From NCBI RefSeq assembly GCF_012844305.1, contig NZ_JABANE010000006.1:1-64000 (forward strand): a DNA stretch of 64,000 nucleotides, written 5' to 3'. The notes under the pieces are model-generated. The model made no database searches and was not told the origin of the DNA. It saw only the letters and a program-made list of their open reading frames with translations. This DNA is from Flammeovirga aprica JL-4 (GTDB lineage Bacteria; Bacteroidota; Bacteroidia; Cytophagales; Flammeovirgaceae). Positions 19,019-29,700 of the stretch are shown piece by piece (the first letter of the stretch is position 1; the number at the start of each line of letters is the position of its first letter). A program made the translations under genes and the position numbers.

Positions 19019-20875
19019 TCAGATAGCAATTGAATTATTGATAGTGTCAGCCAGTACTTGTGGAGTCGTAATGATAGAGTCTTTCCAATAAACCACATCA
19101 CAATCAAGACTTTTGTATTCCCAACTGTCAATCTTTTGGGTTTTGAATTCTGTAACGGATGATTCAGAAGAAACTCCCAAATATACAGAGGAATCGGCTA
19201 GCTCTACATTTACTCTAGGGAAAATTCCTTTGTTACTTTCATATACTAAAGATTGATGCGGTAACCACTCTCCATTTGTTTTTTTATAGAGTAATAGATC
19301 AGAAAATGTAGTTTCAAAACCATTGAGCAAATGCCCTTTTTCATTGCTAGAGCCAATTAGTAAAAAGTCACTTTTGATTTGTGTGAAAGTGCCATAGTGT
19401 CTATGCGTAATATTGCTAGGAAGAGCAATATTGGTTTCCATTTCCCAACGGTCATTTTCATTTTTGTGTAAAACTTTCACAGAATCGTATTGAGGGGCAT
19501 TGTACTTGAATTGACCAAGAATAAATTGATTTTGATCCAATTCTCCTGAAACGAAAGTAGCATTGTTGATGGTTGTAGTTTGAGAAATTGCCCATTTATT
19601 TTTTTGATAATGATAGATATCTAGTTTATCAGGTGTACCCACAAACAAATCATGATCACTTATTTCAATAATTCTTGTGTTAGAACTTATAGGTATCTGT
19701 TGAATTTCTATCCAACTATTAGATTTTTCATCCCAATCATATAAGAATAGATTATCAGTATTAGCAATGGCCATTTTTGAATTAGAAAGGCTAATCTCTT
19801 TTCCAAAATAGCTAGACCTGTCAGTTGATGCTTTAATAAATTGGAATTCTACCCAATCACCATTGACATCTTTTTTATAGATGTAAACAAACCCAGTGTT
19901 GATGTAAGCAGGATAATCTGCTTTATCATAGGCTTTAGGTGCACCAACGATTAAGAACCTCTCATTAATTTCTACTTCAGCGCCGAACTGACTGGCAGGG
20001 TTGAGATGATCAAAAGCGAAGATTTTTTGATGAAATTTCCATTCTTGTTGTTCATTCTTTTTATACATTTCAACCGCTCCGGTTTGATACAGTTTTTGAT
20101 CGCCTTCTTGGAAATGCCCATAAAAGGAACCAATGGCCATTGAAGTAGCATTGGTCTTTACATCCCATCCAAAACGATCACTAGAACCACCATAGTAGGA
20201 TAAATCACTTGAAGTGTAGGTTTGATGTTGTCGAAAATGAATCGTATTATTTGTTTGCCCTATTTCACGTTGAATCATTCGTTTTGGACTTGTTTTTCCA
20301 TTTTGTGCAATGCTACAACCACCGATGCCAGCGTAAGAAGGAGCTTTTCCATTAAATTCAAAAAAGAACATATTGGGATACTGTGTACCTGCGAGAATCA
20401 TATCTAAATCTCCGTCATTGTCAAGGTCGCCAAAAGCCATAGCTTCCCTTCTTATATTATCTAGGCCAGTATCTTCTAAATTGAAGGGATTAGTGATGGG
20501 AATTGTAAATTGAGGAGAACAATTATTACCGATATTTTCAAAAAACTGAATGTCCTCATCCCATGTTCCTACCAAAAGATCTTGATCTCCATCATTGTCT
20601 ATATCATTAAAAATGGGAGTGCCTTCAGCAATAGGAGAGTCAAATAAACCGTAATCATTGTATTGGAATTCGGGCAATCCAAAAGGAGTTTTGATGGGTG
20701 AAGCAAAACGAGGGTTTGCTTTATCTCCTATATTTTCATAATAAAATGCTTCTCCATAGTAATCCACAACTAACAAGTCGTAATCACCATCGTTATCCAA
20801 ATCAACAAAATCACTCGCATTGGTGGAGTATTCGCCAATATCACCTGTAACTTCAAATCCAAAAGCATTTTTTTT
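19019..20875 (-). pseudogene. T9SS adhesin gene, fragment 2 (FG-GAP/VCBS repeats)
   Basis: Central fragment (the frame is open up to 20992, but its first ~40 codons are out-of-phase sequence). It carries FG-GAP/VCBS calcium-binding repeats DLDNDGDYDLL, DIDNDGDQDLL and DLDNDGDLDMI, then a set of FG-GAP-like beta-propeller blades (FGWDVKTNATSMAIGSFYG, FGAEVEINERFLIVGAPKA, YFGKEISLSNSKMAIANTD) typical of integrin-like propellers. Joins to fragment 1 across an A8 run (20868-20875 on the plus strand as T8): removing one A restores PQFAEKEK-NAFGFEV. Extracellular, adhesion or polymer binding likely, when intact. Confidence 0.7.
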
Positions 20876-21470
20876 CTTTTTCAGCAAATTGAGGGGCCGT
20901 AGGTGTACCGGTGTTTTCATAGTAATAAAAGTCTCCGTATTCATAGACAGAAGTAAAAAGGTCATAGTCCCCGTCGTTGTCAATATCAACAAACGATGGT
21001 TCTAATGCCGGGTGGTCAAAAGGAATTTTAAAATCAAAAGGGGAAGCAACAGGAGTACTTTCAAAATTTGGGGTGTTTTTATCTCCTGTGTTTTCCACAA
21101 AATAAAGATCAGGGTTAGAACCATAGAAGAAATCCAAATCGCCATCATTATCAATATCTACTAAAGCAGGTTTATACATAGAAGGAGTTCCTGCATCGGT
21201 GATTTGAAAATTTGCAAATTCAGAGATGTGTATTGGTGCCTCAAAACTTTGAGCATTTACGGAATTGATACCACAATAGAGTATTGCTGTTGAGAGGCAT
21301 TTTTGGAATGTCGTATTTGTGCTGAATTGAAAAACTTTGTTGAATAATCGTTTTACTTCACAAGAGAGCGAGTGATAATTTGAATGATTCTTTTGTAGAG
21401 TAATTAAAGCTTCAATCTTTCTTTTCAGTTGTCTTTTTGAGCGAGAGTTAAAAGTATTTTTAAATTTCAT
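20853..21470 (-). pseudogene. T9SS adhesin gene, fragment 1 (signal peptide, FG-GAP)
   Basis: N-terminal fragment. I start it at MKFKNTFNSRSKRQ (21470); the open frame to 21536 only adds translation of a palindromic region. Residues 1-50 are a long basic n-region rich in K/R, followed by a hydrophobic stretch ending ...CGINSVNAQ with signal peptidase cleavage expected after NAQ. Two FG-GAP calcium-binding repeats follow (DIDNDGDLDFFYG, DIDNDGDYDLFTS). The frame ends at 20853, just past the A8 run that disrupts it. Long basic n-regions of this kind occur on large surface proteins of Flammeovirga/Saprospira-type bacteria. Confidence 0.7.
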
Positions 21471-21484
21471 AGTAACATGTTTGA

Positions 21485-21504
21485 GATGTCTTTGCAAAGA
21501 CGTC
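21485..21504. repeat. 20-bp near-perfect palindrome
   Basis: GATGTCTTTGCAAAGACGTC, complementary at nine of ten arm positions, just upstream of the adhesin start. It could be a dimeric regulator site or a copy of a dispersed palindromic repeat. The rest of 21537-21737 shows no gene. Confidence 0.4.
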
Positions 21505-21785
21505 ACTATGATCGTTTTTTGATGAAAATGGAGCATTACAAACCATTACAATTGACAGTAATAGCATTACATATCGTTCCTGAAAAGAGTGGAAAAGTGG
21601 GTTTTTAGTATTGTTATGGCTTATTTTATTGTAATGTTTACAATTTTGCTCAAAATATGGAATATTCTTTCAGATAAGCGTTAGTTCTTGCATTATCAGA
21701 TCATTTTTAAATTTTAATTCTCAATTATTGAAGGAATATCTCTAATTTCGCATCGGAATTTTTAATGGAATATTATTCATAAATA

Positions 21786-22400
21786 ATGGAAGAAGAATTC
21801 AAAGGGCAAGGGCACATGCTTCACCTCAAATTACCGACTGATCCGAAGTGGGTAAACATGGTGGAGAAAAACAATATTGAGGAAATTTTAGTTGATCATG
21901 CATACTGTGAACAGAAAGCGGCTACGGCAAGTATGTCTATCATAGTCAACTATCCTGAATTGGATGATGTGGTGGATACTTTGATGCCAATTGTGGCGGA
22001 GGAGTGGGAACACTTTGAGAGAGTCGTAAAGCAACTTCGAAAAAGAGGGTTGTCTTTGGGACGTATGCGAAAAGATGAATATGTTAATGCGATTGTGAAG
22101 TTTGCTCGAAAAGGAGGTTCAAGAATGGATCAATTGGTGGACAAACTTCTAGTAAGTGCTTTGATTGAGGCAAGATCTTGTGAGCGATTCAAATTACTTT
22201 GGAAAGGACTGGATGATGAAGATTTAAAAAGCTTCTATTATGAATTGATGATTTCTGAGGCAGGGCATTATGTCACTTTTATTGAGTTGGCAAGAAAGTA
22301 CAAGCCAAGAGAAGAAGTGGATGCTCGCTGGCAAGAATTCTTGAAGTTTGAAGCGGACCTCCTCAAAACTATGGATGTCAGAGGAGATAGAATGCATTAA
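21786..22400 (+). CDS. miaE: tRNA-(ms2io6A)-hydroxylase MiaE-like
   Basis: Non-haem diiron monooxygenase of the ferritin-like fold that hydroxylates the isoprenoid side chain of ms2i6A37 in tRNA. 204 residues. The iron ligands fit the family: DHAYCEQKAA (first Glu), EEWEHFERV (E-x2-H), IEARSCERF and SEAGHYVTF (second E-x2-H). A weak -7-like box TAATTTCG lies at 21738-21745. It stands alone between the broken adhesin gene and pabB; miaA and miaB are not in the window. Confidence 0.88.
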   Translation: MEEEFKGQGHMLHLKLPTDPKWVNMVEKNNIEEILVDHAYCEQKAATASMSIIVNYPELDDVVDTLMPIVAEEWEHFERVVKQLRKRGLSLGRMRKDEYVNAIVKFARKGGSRMDQLVDKLLVSALIEARSCERFKLLWKGLDDEDLKSFYYELMISEAGHYVTFIELARKYKPREEVDARWQEFLKFEADLLKTMDVRGDRMH

Positions 22401-22462
22401 TATTGCTGTTAGTCAGTTTTCTATTAATTGTTCTTTTTATGTAAAGATCAATTTTAAATGAT

Positions 22463-22470
22463 TAATTTTG
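22463..22470 (+). promoter_or_regulatory. -7 promoter box before pabB
   Basis: TAATTTTG, matching TAnnTTTG, ends only 7 bases before the pabB ATG. A start about 6 bases downstream would make the pabB transcript leaderless or nearly so. No TTG is seen at the -33 position. Confidence 0.45.
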
Positions 22471-22477
22471 CACTGTG

Positions 22478-23791
22478 ATGTTTTTGGAAGAAATAGAAGA
22501 AAAAAGAATGCGTTTTCAAGTCGAAGATGTGGAGTCGTTTCGTCTGCAAGCATGGAACTGGGGTAAGAATGAAACTTACTGCACTTACTTGTATGATCAC
22601 GAAATAGATTACCCTAATGGTGGTTTTCAGCACTTATTAGCTGTTGGGGCTAAAAAAGTTTGTGATATTGAGGAAGGAAACTCTTTTGAAAGCGTTCAAA
22701 AATTCCATAATCAACACAAAAGTTGGCTATTTGGTCATTGGGGATATGACCTGAAAAATGAGGTGGAACTATTGTGTTCTGACCATCAGGACGGTATAGA
22801 AATGTCAAATGCATTTTTCTATATCCCTAAAACTTTATTCATTTTTGAGGGAAATGAGGTTCAAATTGTTTCAGACGGTGATGCTGAAGCTATTTTTTAT
22901 GAAGTTTCTCAACAAGAAGTGCCTCAACCTTCAGAAGATGGCTGGGGAGGGAAAGTGAGCCCGAAGATCTCTCATAAAATTTATATTGATACTGTTGAAA
23001 GAATACAGGAACATATTTTAGAGGGAGATGTTTACGAGGTCAATATCTGTATGGAATTCTTAGCAAGAGAAGCGGAGATTGATCCGTTTGATTTGTATTT
23101 AAGAATTTCAGCTTTATCGCCTGCACCTTTTTCAGCATTCCATAAAGTGAAAAACAAGTTTGTCGCTTGTTCTTCTCCGGAACGTTACATGAAAAAAGAG
23201 GACAATAAAGTGATTTCTCAACCTATAAAAGGAACAATCCGAAGAGGAAAAACTGAGGAAGAAGATCATCAATTGAAAGTTCAGCTTCGTAATGATGAAA
23301 AAGAAGTGGCGGAAAATATGATGATTGTGGATTTGGTGAGAAATGACTTGGCAAGAACTTGTAAGGCAGGAACGATCAAAGTACCAGAGATTTTTGGTAT
23401 TTATGGTTTCAAATCTGTTTTCCAGATGATTTCAACAATTGAAGGAGAAATCAAGGAAGGTATTCCTTTTGCGAAAGTATTGAAAAATGCATTTCCAATG
23501 GGAAGTATGACCGGAGCACCAAAAGTGATGGCAATGGCATTGATTGAAACGTATGAGCGAACGAAAAGAGGCTTGTATTCTGGTTCTATAGGTTATATCA
23601 CTCCTGAGGGCGATTTTGATTTTAATGTAGTGATCAGAAGTGCCTTTTATAACGCCAGAAATAAATACTTATCCTTCCAAATTGGTAGTGCGATTACGAT
23701 TGACTCCAATGCAGAATTAGAATATGAAGAATGTCTATTGAAAGCGAAAGGAATGCTTGATGCATTAAATGCTGAGATGGAATTGAAATAA
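22478..23791 (+). CDS. pabB: Aminodeoxychorismate synthase component I
   Basis: Chorismate-binding enzyme making 4-amino-4-deoxychorismate for folate synthesis. The C-terminal half has the chorismate-binding signatures YEVNICMEF, SSPERYMKK, QPIKGTIRRG (the PIKGT form is characteristic of PabB rather than TrpE), VDLVRNDLARTC, FPMGSMTGAPK and SGSIGYITPEGDFDFNVVIR. 437 residues, a normal length without fused pabC. I use the ATG at 22478; a GTG directly before it is in frame but less likely. pabA and pabC are not adjacent. A stem-loop terminator follows. Confidence 0.9.
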   Translation: MFLEEIEEKRMRFQVEDVESFRLQAWNWGKNETYCTYLYDHEIDYPNGGFQHLLAVGAKKVCDIEEGNSFESVQKFHNQHKSWLFGHWGYDLKNEVELLCSDHQDGIEMSNAFFYIPKTLFIFEGNEVQIVSDGDAEAIFYEVSQQEVPQPSEDGWGGKVSPKISHKIYIDTVERIQEHILEGDVYEVNICMEFLAREAEIDPFDLYLRISALSPAPFSAFHKVKNKFVACSSPERYMKKEDNKVISQPIKGTIRRGKTEEEDHQLKVQLRNDEKEVAENMMIVDLVRNDLARTCKAGTIKVPEIFGIYGFKSVFQMISTIEGEIKEGIPFAKVLKNAFPMGSMTGAPKVMAMALIETYERTKRGLYSGSIGYITPEGDFDFNVVIRSAFYNARNKYLSFQIGSAITIDSNAELEYEECLLKAKGMLDALNAEMELK

Positions 23792-23825
23792 AGAATGTGT
23801 AATCAATATACACTGAAAATAGATC

Positions 23826-23859
23826 ACCCTTAATTGTGAAAGCAGTTAAGGGTTTTTTC
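23826..23859 (+). terminator. Terminator after pabB
   Basis: ACCCTTAA ... TTAAGGGT stem with a 12-base loop, followed by a T6 run. Confidence 0.8.
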
Positions 23860-23882
23860 TTGTATTAAGGGGGAAGTCCTGC

Positions 23883-24650
23883 TTAATATTGACTCAAATC
23901 GTAAAGTGTCTTTAATAAGAATAATATCAAAATCACATTAAAAAAAGCCTTCACAACTTTTGGATTCACTTTAACGACTAATTCAGCTCCAATCCAACTT
24001 CCAAGAAAAGCACCCACTACCCCCACTAATCCATAATCCCAATACACTAAGCCTTCCATCATAAAAAAGAATAATGCGGACATAGATGAGATCATGGCCA
24101 GACTTTTAGAAAAAGCAACGTTGACCATCACAGGAATATTACTGAAAAAAGAAAGGATAAAAAAGCAGATGACACTTGTGCCAGGCCCAAAGAAGCCACT
24201 GTAAAGTCCAATTAAAAAAGCTGTAGGATACACTATTTTTGAAGGTACATTGTCATCAAAATCCGTCTCAGATTTAGGGTGCTTTCGTTTATACCATTCT
24301 AAGGTAAACAGAAAAAGAATAATGACCAAGAGAAGGTAAAGCATGTACTTTGCATTCATCAGTTTGCTCAATTCTGCTCCACAAACCGCCATTACTAATG
24401 AAATGCCACAAGCAATTAATAGTTGTCGGTTGATCTTCAAAAAACCTTTTCTATGATACTGAAAAGTGGCAGTGATTGAAGCTGTAGTGAGGATTACTTT
24501 ATTCGTACCGAGAATAACAGCATCCGGTAATCCAAGGTAAATTAATGCGGGTAATGATAACATTCCGCCTCCGCCAGAAATGGAGGTAATCACCGATGAA
24601 AAACTGCACACTAAAAACCAGAAAATATATTTGTAAATCTGTTCGTCCAT
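23883..24650 (-). CDS. TauE/SafE family permease
   Basis: Inner-membrane protein of 255 residues with about eight predicted helices arranged as two DUF81-type halves. The first opens with SSVITSISGGGGMLSLPALIYLGLP near residue 17 and the second with LIGLYSGFFGPGTSVICFFIL near residue 147, the paired G-rich motifs of the TauE/SafE family (sulfite, sulfonate or organic anion exporters). Substrate cannot be read from sequence. It lies 85 bases downstream of the SLC13/RCK transporter on the same strand, so the two may be co-transcribed and both could handle sulfur oxyanions. Confidence 0.85.
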   Translation of the reverse strand: MDEQIYKYIFWFLVCSFSSVITSISGGGGMLSLPALIYLGLPDAVILGTNKVILTTASITATFQYHRKGFLKINRQLLIACGISLVMAVCGAELSKLMNAKYMLYLLLVIILFLFTLEWYKRKHPKSETDFDDNVPSKIVYPTAFLIGLYSGFFGPGTSVICFFILSFFSNIPVMVNVAFSKSLAMISSMSALFFFMMEGLVYWDYGLVGVVGAFLGSWIGAELVVKVNPKVVKAFFNVILILFLLKTLYDLSQY

Positions 24651-24734
24651 TATCAGAAAGTATTAGGTTTTCACCTTTAAGAGATGCTTGAAACATACTC
24701 TATATCGCACAAAAATCGTTTGCCTCAAAGGTAC

Positions 24735-26543
24735 CTAATATAAATGATAATATAGAATAATGAAGATGATACAAGTAGTACAGTAAATGCCCATCAATGG
24801 AAGGCCTATTTTCATAAAATCTTTCGTTTTATATCCGCCGGGACCATAAACAATCCAGTTGGTCTGATAGCTGACGGGTGTCAAAAACGCAGCCGAAGCG
24901 GCAAAGGCAATAGCCACAAAGAAAGGTGTACTTGGCAAATTCAACATCTCACTCACCGAATAAGCGATAGGGAACACAATGGATATAGCGGCCACATTGG
25001 TTACGAATGAGGTCAATAAAACGGTAACTAAAAACAGTCCTACAAGTACACCAATCACCCCGAAAGGCAAGAAAATAGTAATAAACATTTTACTGACGAT
25101 TTCAGAGGCTCCCGAATTAATAAATGCATCACCTAAAGTAAGGGCTGACATCAGTAATATGATAAGGTCTAGATCAAGTTCTTTATTGACGGTATTAAAA
25201 TTGGTGGCTTTGATAAGCAATAGGCCGGCAAAAGAAATAATAGCTGCCGTTAGAATAGACAAGACTCCAAAACCCACTAATAAAATCAAGGAAATCAAAA
25301 CACCCAAATACACTGCTTTATGCATTTGTTTTACAACAGGTCTTTGACTCTTTTCAATAGTAGACAACACATAAAACTCTTTATAAGATTTCATATTAGA
25401 AAAGAAAGTGTCCCCTGCGGATAACAGCAACATATCACCGGCTTGTAGCGTCACATTTTCAAGTTCTCCCGTTACCTTTTGTCCATTTCTATGAATAGCA
25501 ACCAATTCAACATCATATTTTTCCTTGAAATTGATTTTGCTGATATATTTCCCATCCAAGAAAGAATTGGCAGGGATTACAGCTTCTACAATTTCAGAAT
25601 CGTCTTCATGATTGGGCACTTCGAGTCCCAATTCTGAATTTACAATCGTCATGATGTTGTCGGTTTGTCCCATAAACATCAACTGATCTTTGTGTTTGAA
25701 AGTGAAATCATCTGGAATAGGTGTAATGACTTCACCTCCTCTGTGGACCTCGATTAAATAAGCACCTTCAAATTTTTTGAGCTCTGATTCTCCTACCGTT
25801 TTCCCTATTATTTTGGATAGTTTATGTACTTCCAGTGCCATTAAATATTCCGGAGCGATTGCTTTCGCATCATCAAAAACTTCTTTATTTTCAGGTAATA
25901 GATTATAACCTACAGTGACTAAATAGAGAATTCCCAAAAAAGTGACCAAAATACCTAAATAAAGGAAGTCTGAATAAGCTAAAAGGGGTAAGTTATTCGT
26001 TTCTATAAAACCATTGAGGACTAAATTGGTTGACGTACCGATTATGGTGATCATACCGCCTAAAATGGTACTGAAGGAAAGCGGAATCAGTAGTTTAGAA
26101 GGATGAGCTCCCATTTTTTTACACCAATTGTAAACGTAAGGAGTCAATCCTGCCACTACGGGCGTGTTGTTGGTGAAAGAAGAAAGGAATGCGGCAAAGG
26201 AAGTCACCTTTAATAAAAAGAGCCGGGGATTTTTAGATTTGCCGATCATTTTATCCAAAATAGCTTCCAGATTGAAGGTATGATAAAGGTGAGTGGTCAC
26301 AATAACTAGCACAATGATTGTAGCTATTGAAGGGTTGCTCATTGAGTGCAAAATGTCATTTGAACTAATCGTTCCTGTGACGAGAAGTATCACAACACCA
26401 ATAAAGAAAATCACTGATGGTTTGGTACGTTCTCTCAGAAGACCTATTACCACTAATGAAACGGTAATCAGGACAATCCATTTTTCTACTTCATGAGGAA
26501 GGTAATGACTTATATATAGAAAGGGATGAAGAAATTTAGGCAT
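24735..26543 (-). CDS. SLC13/DASS-type transporter with two RCK_C domains
   Basis: Inner-membrane anion transporter of 602 residues. N-terminal helices carry FTNNTPVVAGLTPYV near residue 120 and STILGGMITIIGTSTNLVLNGF near residue 155 (the S-N-T substrate and sodium site). Two cytoplasmic TrkA-C (RCK_C) domains occupy residues ~215-385 (FEGAYLIEVHRGGEVITP; IPANSFLDGKYISKINFKEKY). The C-terminal helices repeat the motif as SFVTNVAAISIVFPIA near 525. This domain order is typical of SLC13-type sulfate or dicarboxylate transporters of bacteria and algae. Divergent from the GAF/PAS protein gene. Confidence 0.88.
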   Translation of the reverse strand: MPKFLHPFLYISHYLPHEVEKWIVLITVSLVVIGLLRERTKPSVIFFIGVVILLVTGTISSNDILHSMSNPSIATIIVLVIVTTHLYHTFNLEAILDKMIGKSKNPRLFLLKVTSFAAFLSSFTNNTPVVAGLTPYVYNWCKKMGAHPSKLLIPLSFSTILGGMITIIGTSTNLVLNGFIETNNLPLLAYSDFLYLGILVTFLGILYLVTVGYNLLPENKEVFDDAKAIAPEYLMALEVHKLSKIIGKTVGESELKKFEGAYLIEVHRGGEVITPIPDDFTFKHKDQLMFMGQTDNIMTIVNSELGLEVPNHEDDSEIVEAVIPANSFLDGKYISKINFKEKYDVELVAIHRNGQKVTGELENVTLQAGDMLLLSAGDTFFSNMKSYKEFYVLSTIEKSQRPVVKQMHKAVYLGVLISLILLVGFGVLSILTAAIISFAGLLLIKATNFNTVNKELDLDLIILLMSALTLGDAFINSGASEIVSKMFITIFLPFGVIGVLVGLFLVTVLLTSFVTNVAAISIVFPIAYSVSEMLNLPSTPFFVAIAFAASAAFLTPVSYQTNWIVYGPGGYKTKDFMKIGLPLMGIYCTTCIIFIILYYHLY

Positions 26544-26723
26544 AAATTTGGGTTATTAGGTTATAACCAATATAGACTTTTTGAGATTAGAAAAAAGTGA
26601 TGATTATCAACGAAATATTGATAAAGATTAAAAAAAAATGCTTTTTAAAGTAGTAAAGTTATCACTTGATTTGAAATATTAAATTCATGTAGGAAAAAAT
26701 CCTATTTTTTAGATATATAAAAT

Positions 26724-29700
26724 ATGAAAGTAAGCCCAGAGTTCAGAGGTACAGCAACTATTGTAGTAGTGAGTTTACTACTGCTGATGAGTTTTGTTTC
26801 TTTCTTGAGGTCTTCACAAGCAGAGAAAAGAGAAGTGTCTGAAATCCTTCTAAATCAGGAGTATAAGATTGCAAACTTCCCTTATCATGCAAGAGAATAT
26901 TATAGAACGGATGATAGAAAAACACTATTAGGTCTGAAACAGGAAGCAGATAAAGTGCTTTCTCAGATTAATGCAATGGAGAGCGGTACTAAAATGCTTT
27001 CTTCAGAGCAGCAGTCTTTTTTGATCCTTACTTCTCTTGGAGATGACGACTTGTCGCATGCTTTGGAATTGTATCGAAAGCGTTTTGAGGATTACTATGA
27101 GCAGATTGATGTAATGTGGGATGCTAGTATCAAATCTAATTCCTCTATTGAAGAACTGCAGTATGGAAGAAGAACATTGGGCTACTCTTCTTCTACAGCA
27201 CAGTTGATTGGTGAAGGAGAGGGAAGCGATGTGGTAGGAAAAGCACTCGATTTTTTAGAAAGAAGAAACTCTTCATTACTACTTCATAACAGAGAAACAC
27301 GTTTTCAACTGGAAGAAAACATAAGACGCACAAAATCAACCAATATCATTTTCAATGGTCTTTTGGTGGTTATTGGTGTGGTGCTTTTGATTTCTCAAGG
27401 AGCCTATTTTAGAAACAAGCTCTTGGTTCCGATGAATTTACTGAGAAAAAACCTTGAGTATTTTACTTCAGAAAAAGGAGGAGATAATATTTCTGACATC
27501 AAAGTAATTGAAGACAAGGTAAATCATTTGGAAGATGACTTTGAGAGAATCACAAAAATGATTGAGCACTTGGGTGAGAAAGATTTTGAAGCAAATACTG
27601 ATGGTCTTAACCCTAGGCTGGAAGAATCTTACGATAAAGCACGTAATACCTTAATGCAGCTGGCTAATGAGGAGTTTGTAAGTAAATGGATTACTGAAGG
27701 ACTGGCTAAAACAACTGAAACGCTTAATGGTGAACATTTTGATTCGATCACAGATATGAGTTTTGCTTTTGTGAGGTTTGTCACTCGTCACTTAGGTGCA
27801 CTCCAAGGTGGTGTTTTCTTAAGACTGGACAAAAACAGCGATCAGGTGGTGAATCAAGTGGCAAGCTATGCTTATGGCAAAAAGCGTTTTCCTCAGAAAA
27901 AAATCTCAGCAAATGAAGGTTTGGTGGGACAGGTAATGCTGGAGAAACAATATATCTATGTGGAAGATGTACCAGATCATTATACTGCCATTTCTTCAGG
28001 ACTTGGAGAGGCGGCACCTACCAGTATTATAATTATTCCAGTGGTACATGGTGCGGATGAGGTATATGGAGCTGTAGAAATTGCATCTTACAGAAACTTG
28101 ACTCCTCATGAAAAAGAATATGCGAATGCAGCTTGTGAGCGTTTTGCCTCAGCCATTGCAGTATATATGATGAATGAAAATACTCGCCGCTTGCTGAAAG
28201 AGTCAATGGAAGTCAATGAAAATTTGAAAAACAAAGAGGAATCATTGATATCTAAAACAAAAGAGATGCAGGGCTTCCAGGATGAACTCAACGTGAAATT
28301 GAAAGAGCTGTCCAAGGAATCTAACCTTAATAAAAACATCCTTGAAGCAATTGGTAAAACCATGGCAATTATAGAGTTTGACCTTGAAGGGAGAATTATT
28401 ACTGCCAATGATATGTACCTTTCGGTGATGGGATATAAATTGGAAAACCTGATCGGAAAGTATGAAAGAGTATTAGTTCCTTCTGAAGAAGTGAATTCAA
28501 TGCGTTATAAATTGCTTTGGGATAGTTTGAATAACGGTTCTTACATTTCGGGTGAATATTGCAGAATCAATAAAAGAGGACAGGAAATATGGATGAACGG
28601 TACTTATAATCCTATTTTCGGGCTGGATGGAAAACCATATAAAATCATTCAGTTTGCAGAGTTTACAACAGAGCAAAAAGCCAAAGATCTGACAAGTACA
28701 GAAAGACTGAATGCTTTCGGAATGCATTTCCCAGTGCTCGACCTTGATTTGGATGGAAAAATAAAATCTGCCAATACGACTTTCACAGAACTGCTAGGGT
28801 ATCGAAGAAAAGAATATAGAAATATTGCTTTGGTGGAGCTGTTTGAAGATGCCAAAGAAATCCGCTCTTTTAAACGAATTCTTAGAGATATAAAGGCAGG
28901 GACAGACGCGACGGCCACTTTCAATTTTATGTCTAGAGAAGGACATGTCAAAACTCTAGAGCTTAATTTATTCCCATTAAAGAGTTTATCAGGCGATGTA
29001 CAGAAAATTACATTGTTTATGGTAGATAAGACAGAGGAAAGCTTTATTAGAAAGGAATTGAAAACAGAGTCAGAGTCGCTCAATTTATTACAGAACGAGG
29101 TGGCTTCAAGAACAGCAATCATGGAAGGTATGTCTATGATTCTGGAAGTAGATCTTAATGGTCGAATCCTTTCTGGCAATGATAAAGTTGAAGAGCTAAC
29201 AGGTAAATCTATAGACAGTATGATAGGGCAACCGCTTGCTGATATGGTCACAACTTCTTATCAGTCTGTTATTTCTACCTTGTTGTCGGATGATTCAGAA
29301 AGAAATGTAAAAATCAGAACCTTAGAATATTATACAACTAGAAAAGGAGCACTTTGGGGAGAGACAAGCGTGAGAGCAGTATTTAATGGTGATGTGCCGA
29401 TCAAGTTTACATTTATCATTTTTGATGTCACAGAAAGAGTAGAGCGCGAGCAAGGTTTGACAAGACAGGTAGAACGTCAGAAAACCAAGAATACTCTTTT
29501 CAGAATGCAACAGAAAGAGAACAATAAGGAAAGTGGTTTTGCAGTATTAGAACAAATTTTCCAGGATAAAGAAGTGGATCTGTCTACCAATGAGTGGATC
29601 AACAAGCTTTCTTTACCTTCATTATTATTAGATGCCGAAGGAAAGATTGAAGCTGAAAATACCACCTTCAAGAATTTAGATATTACAGCCACTAAAATTT

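Noticed and set aside
28649..29251. 200-codon minus-strand frame opposite the PAS receptor
   Set aside because: Serine-rich antisense shadow of a coding region with biased codons; no family features.
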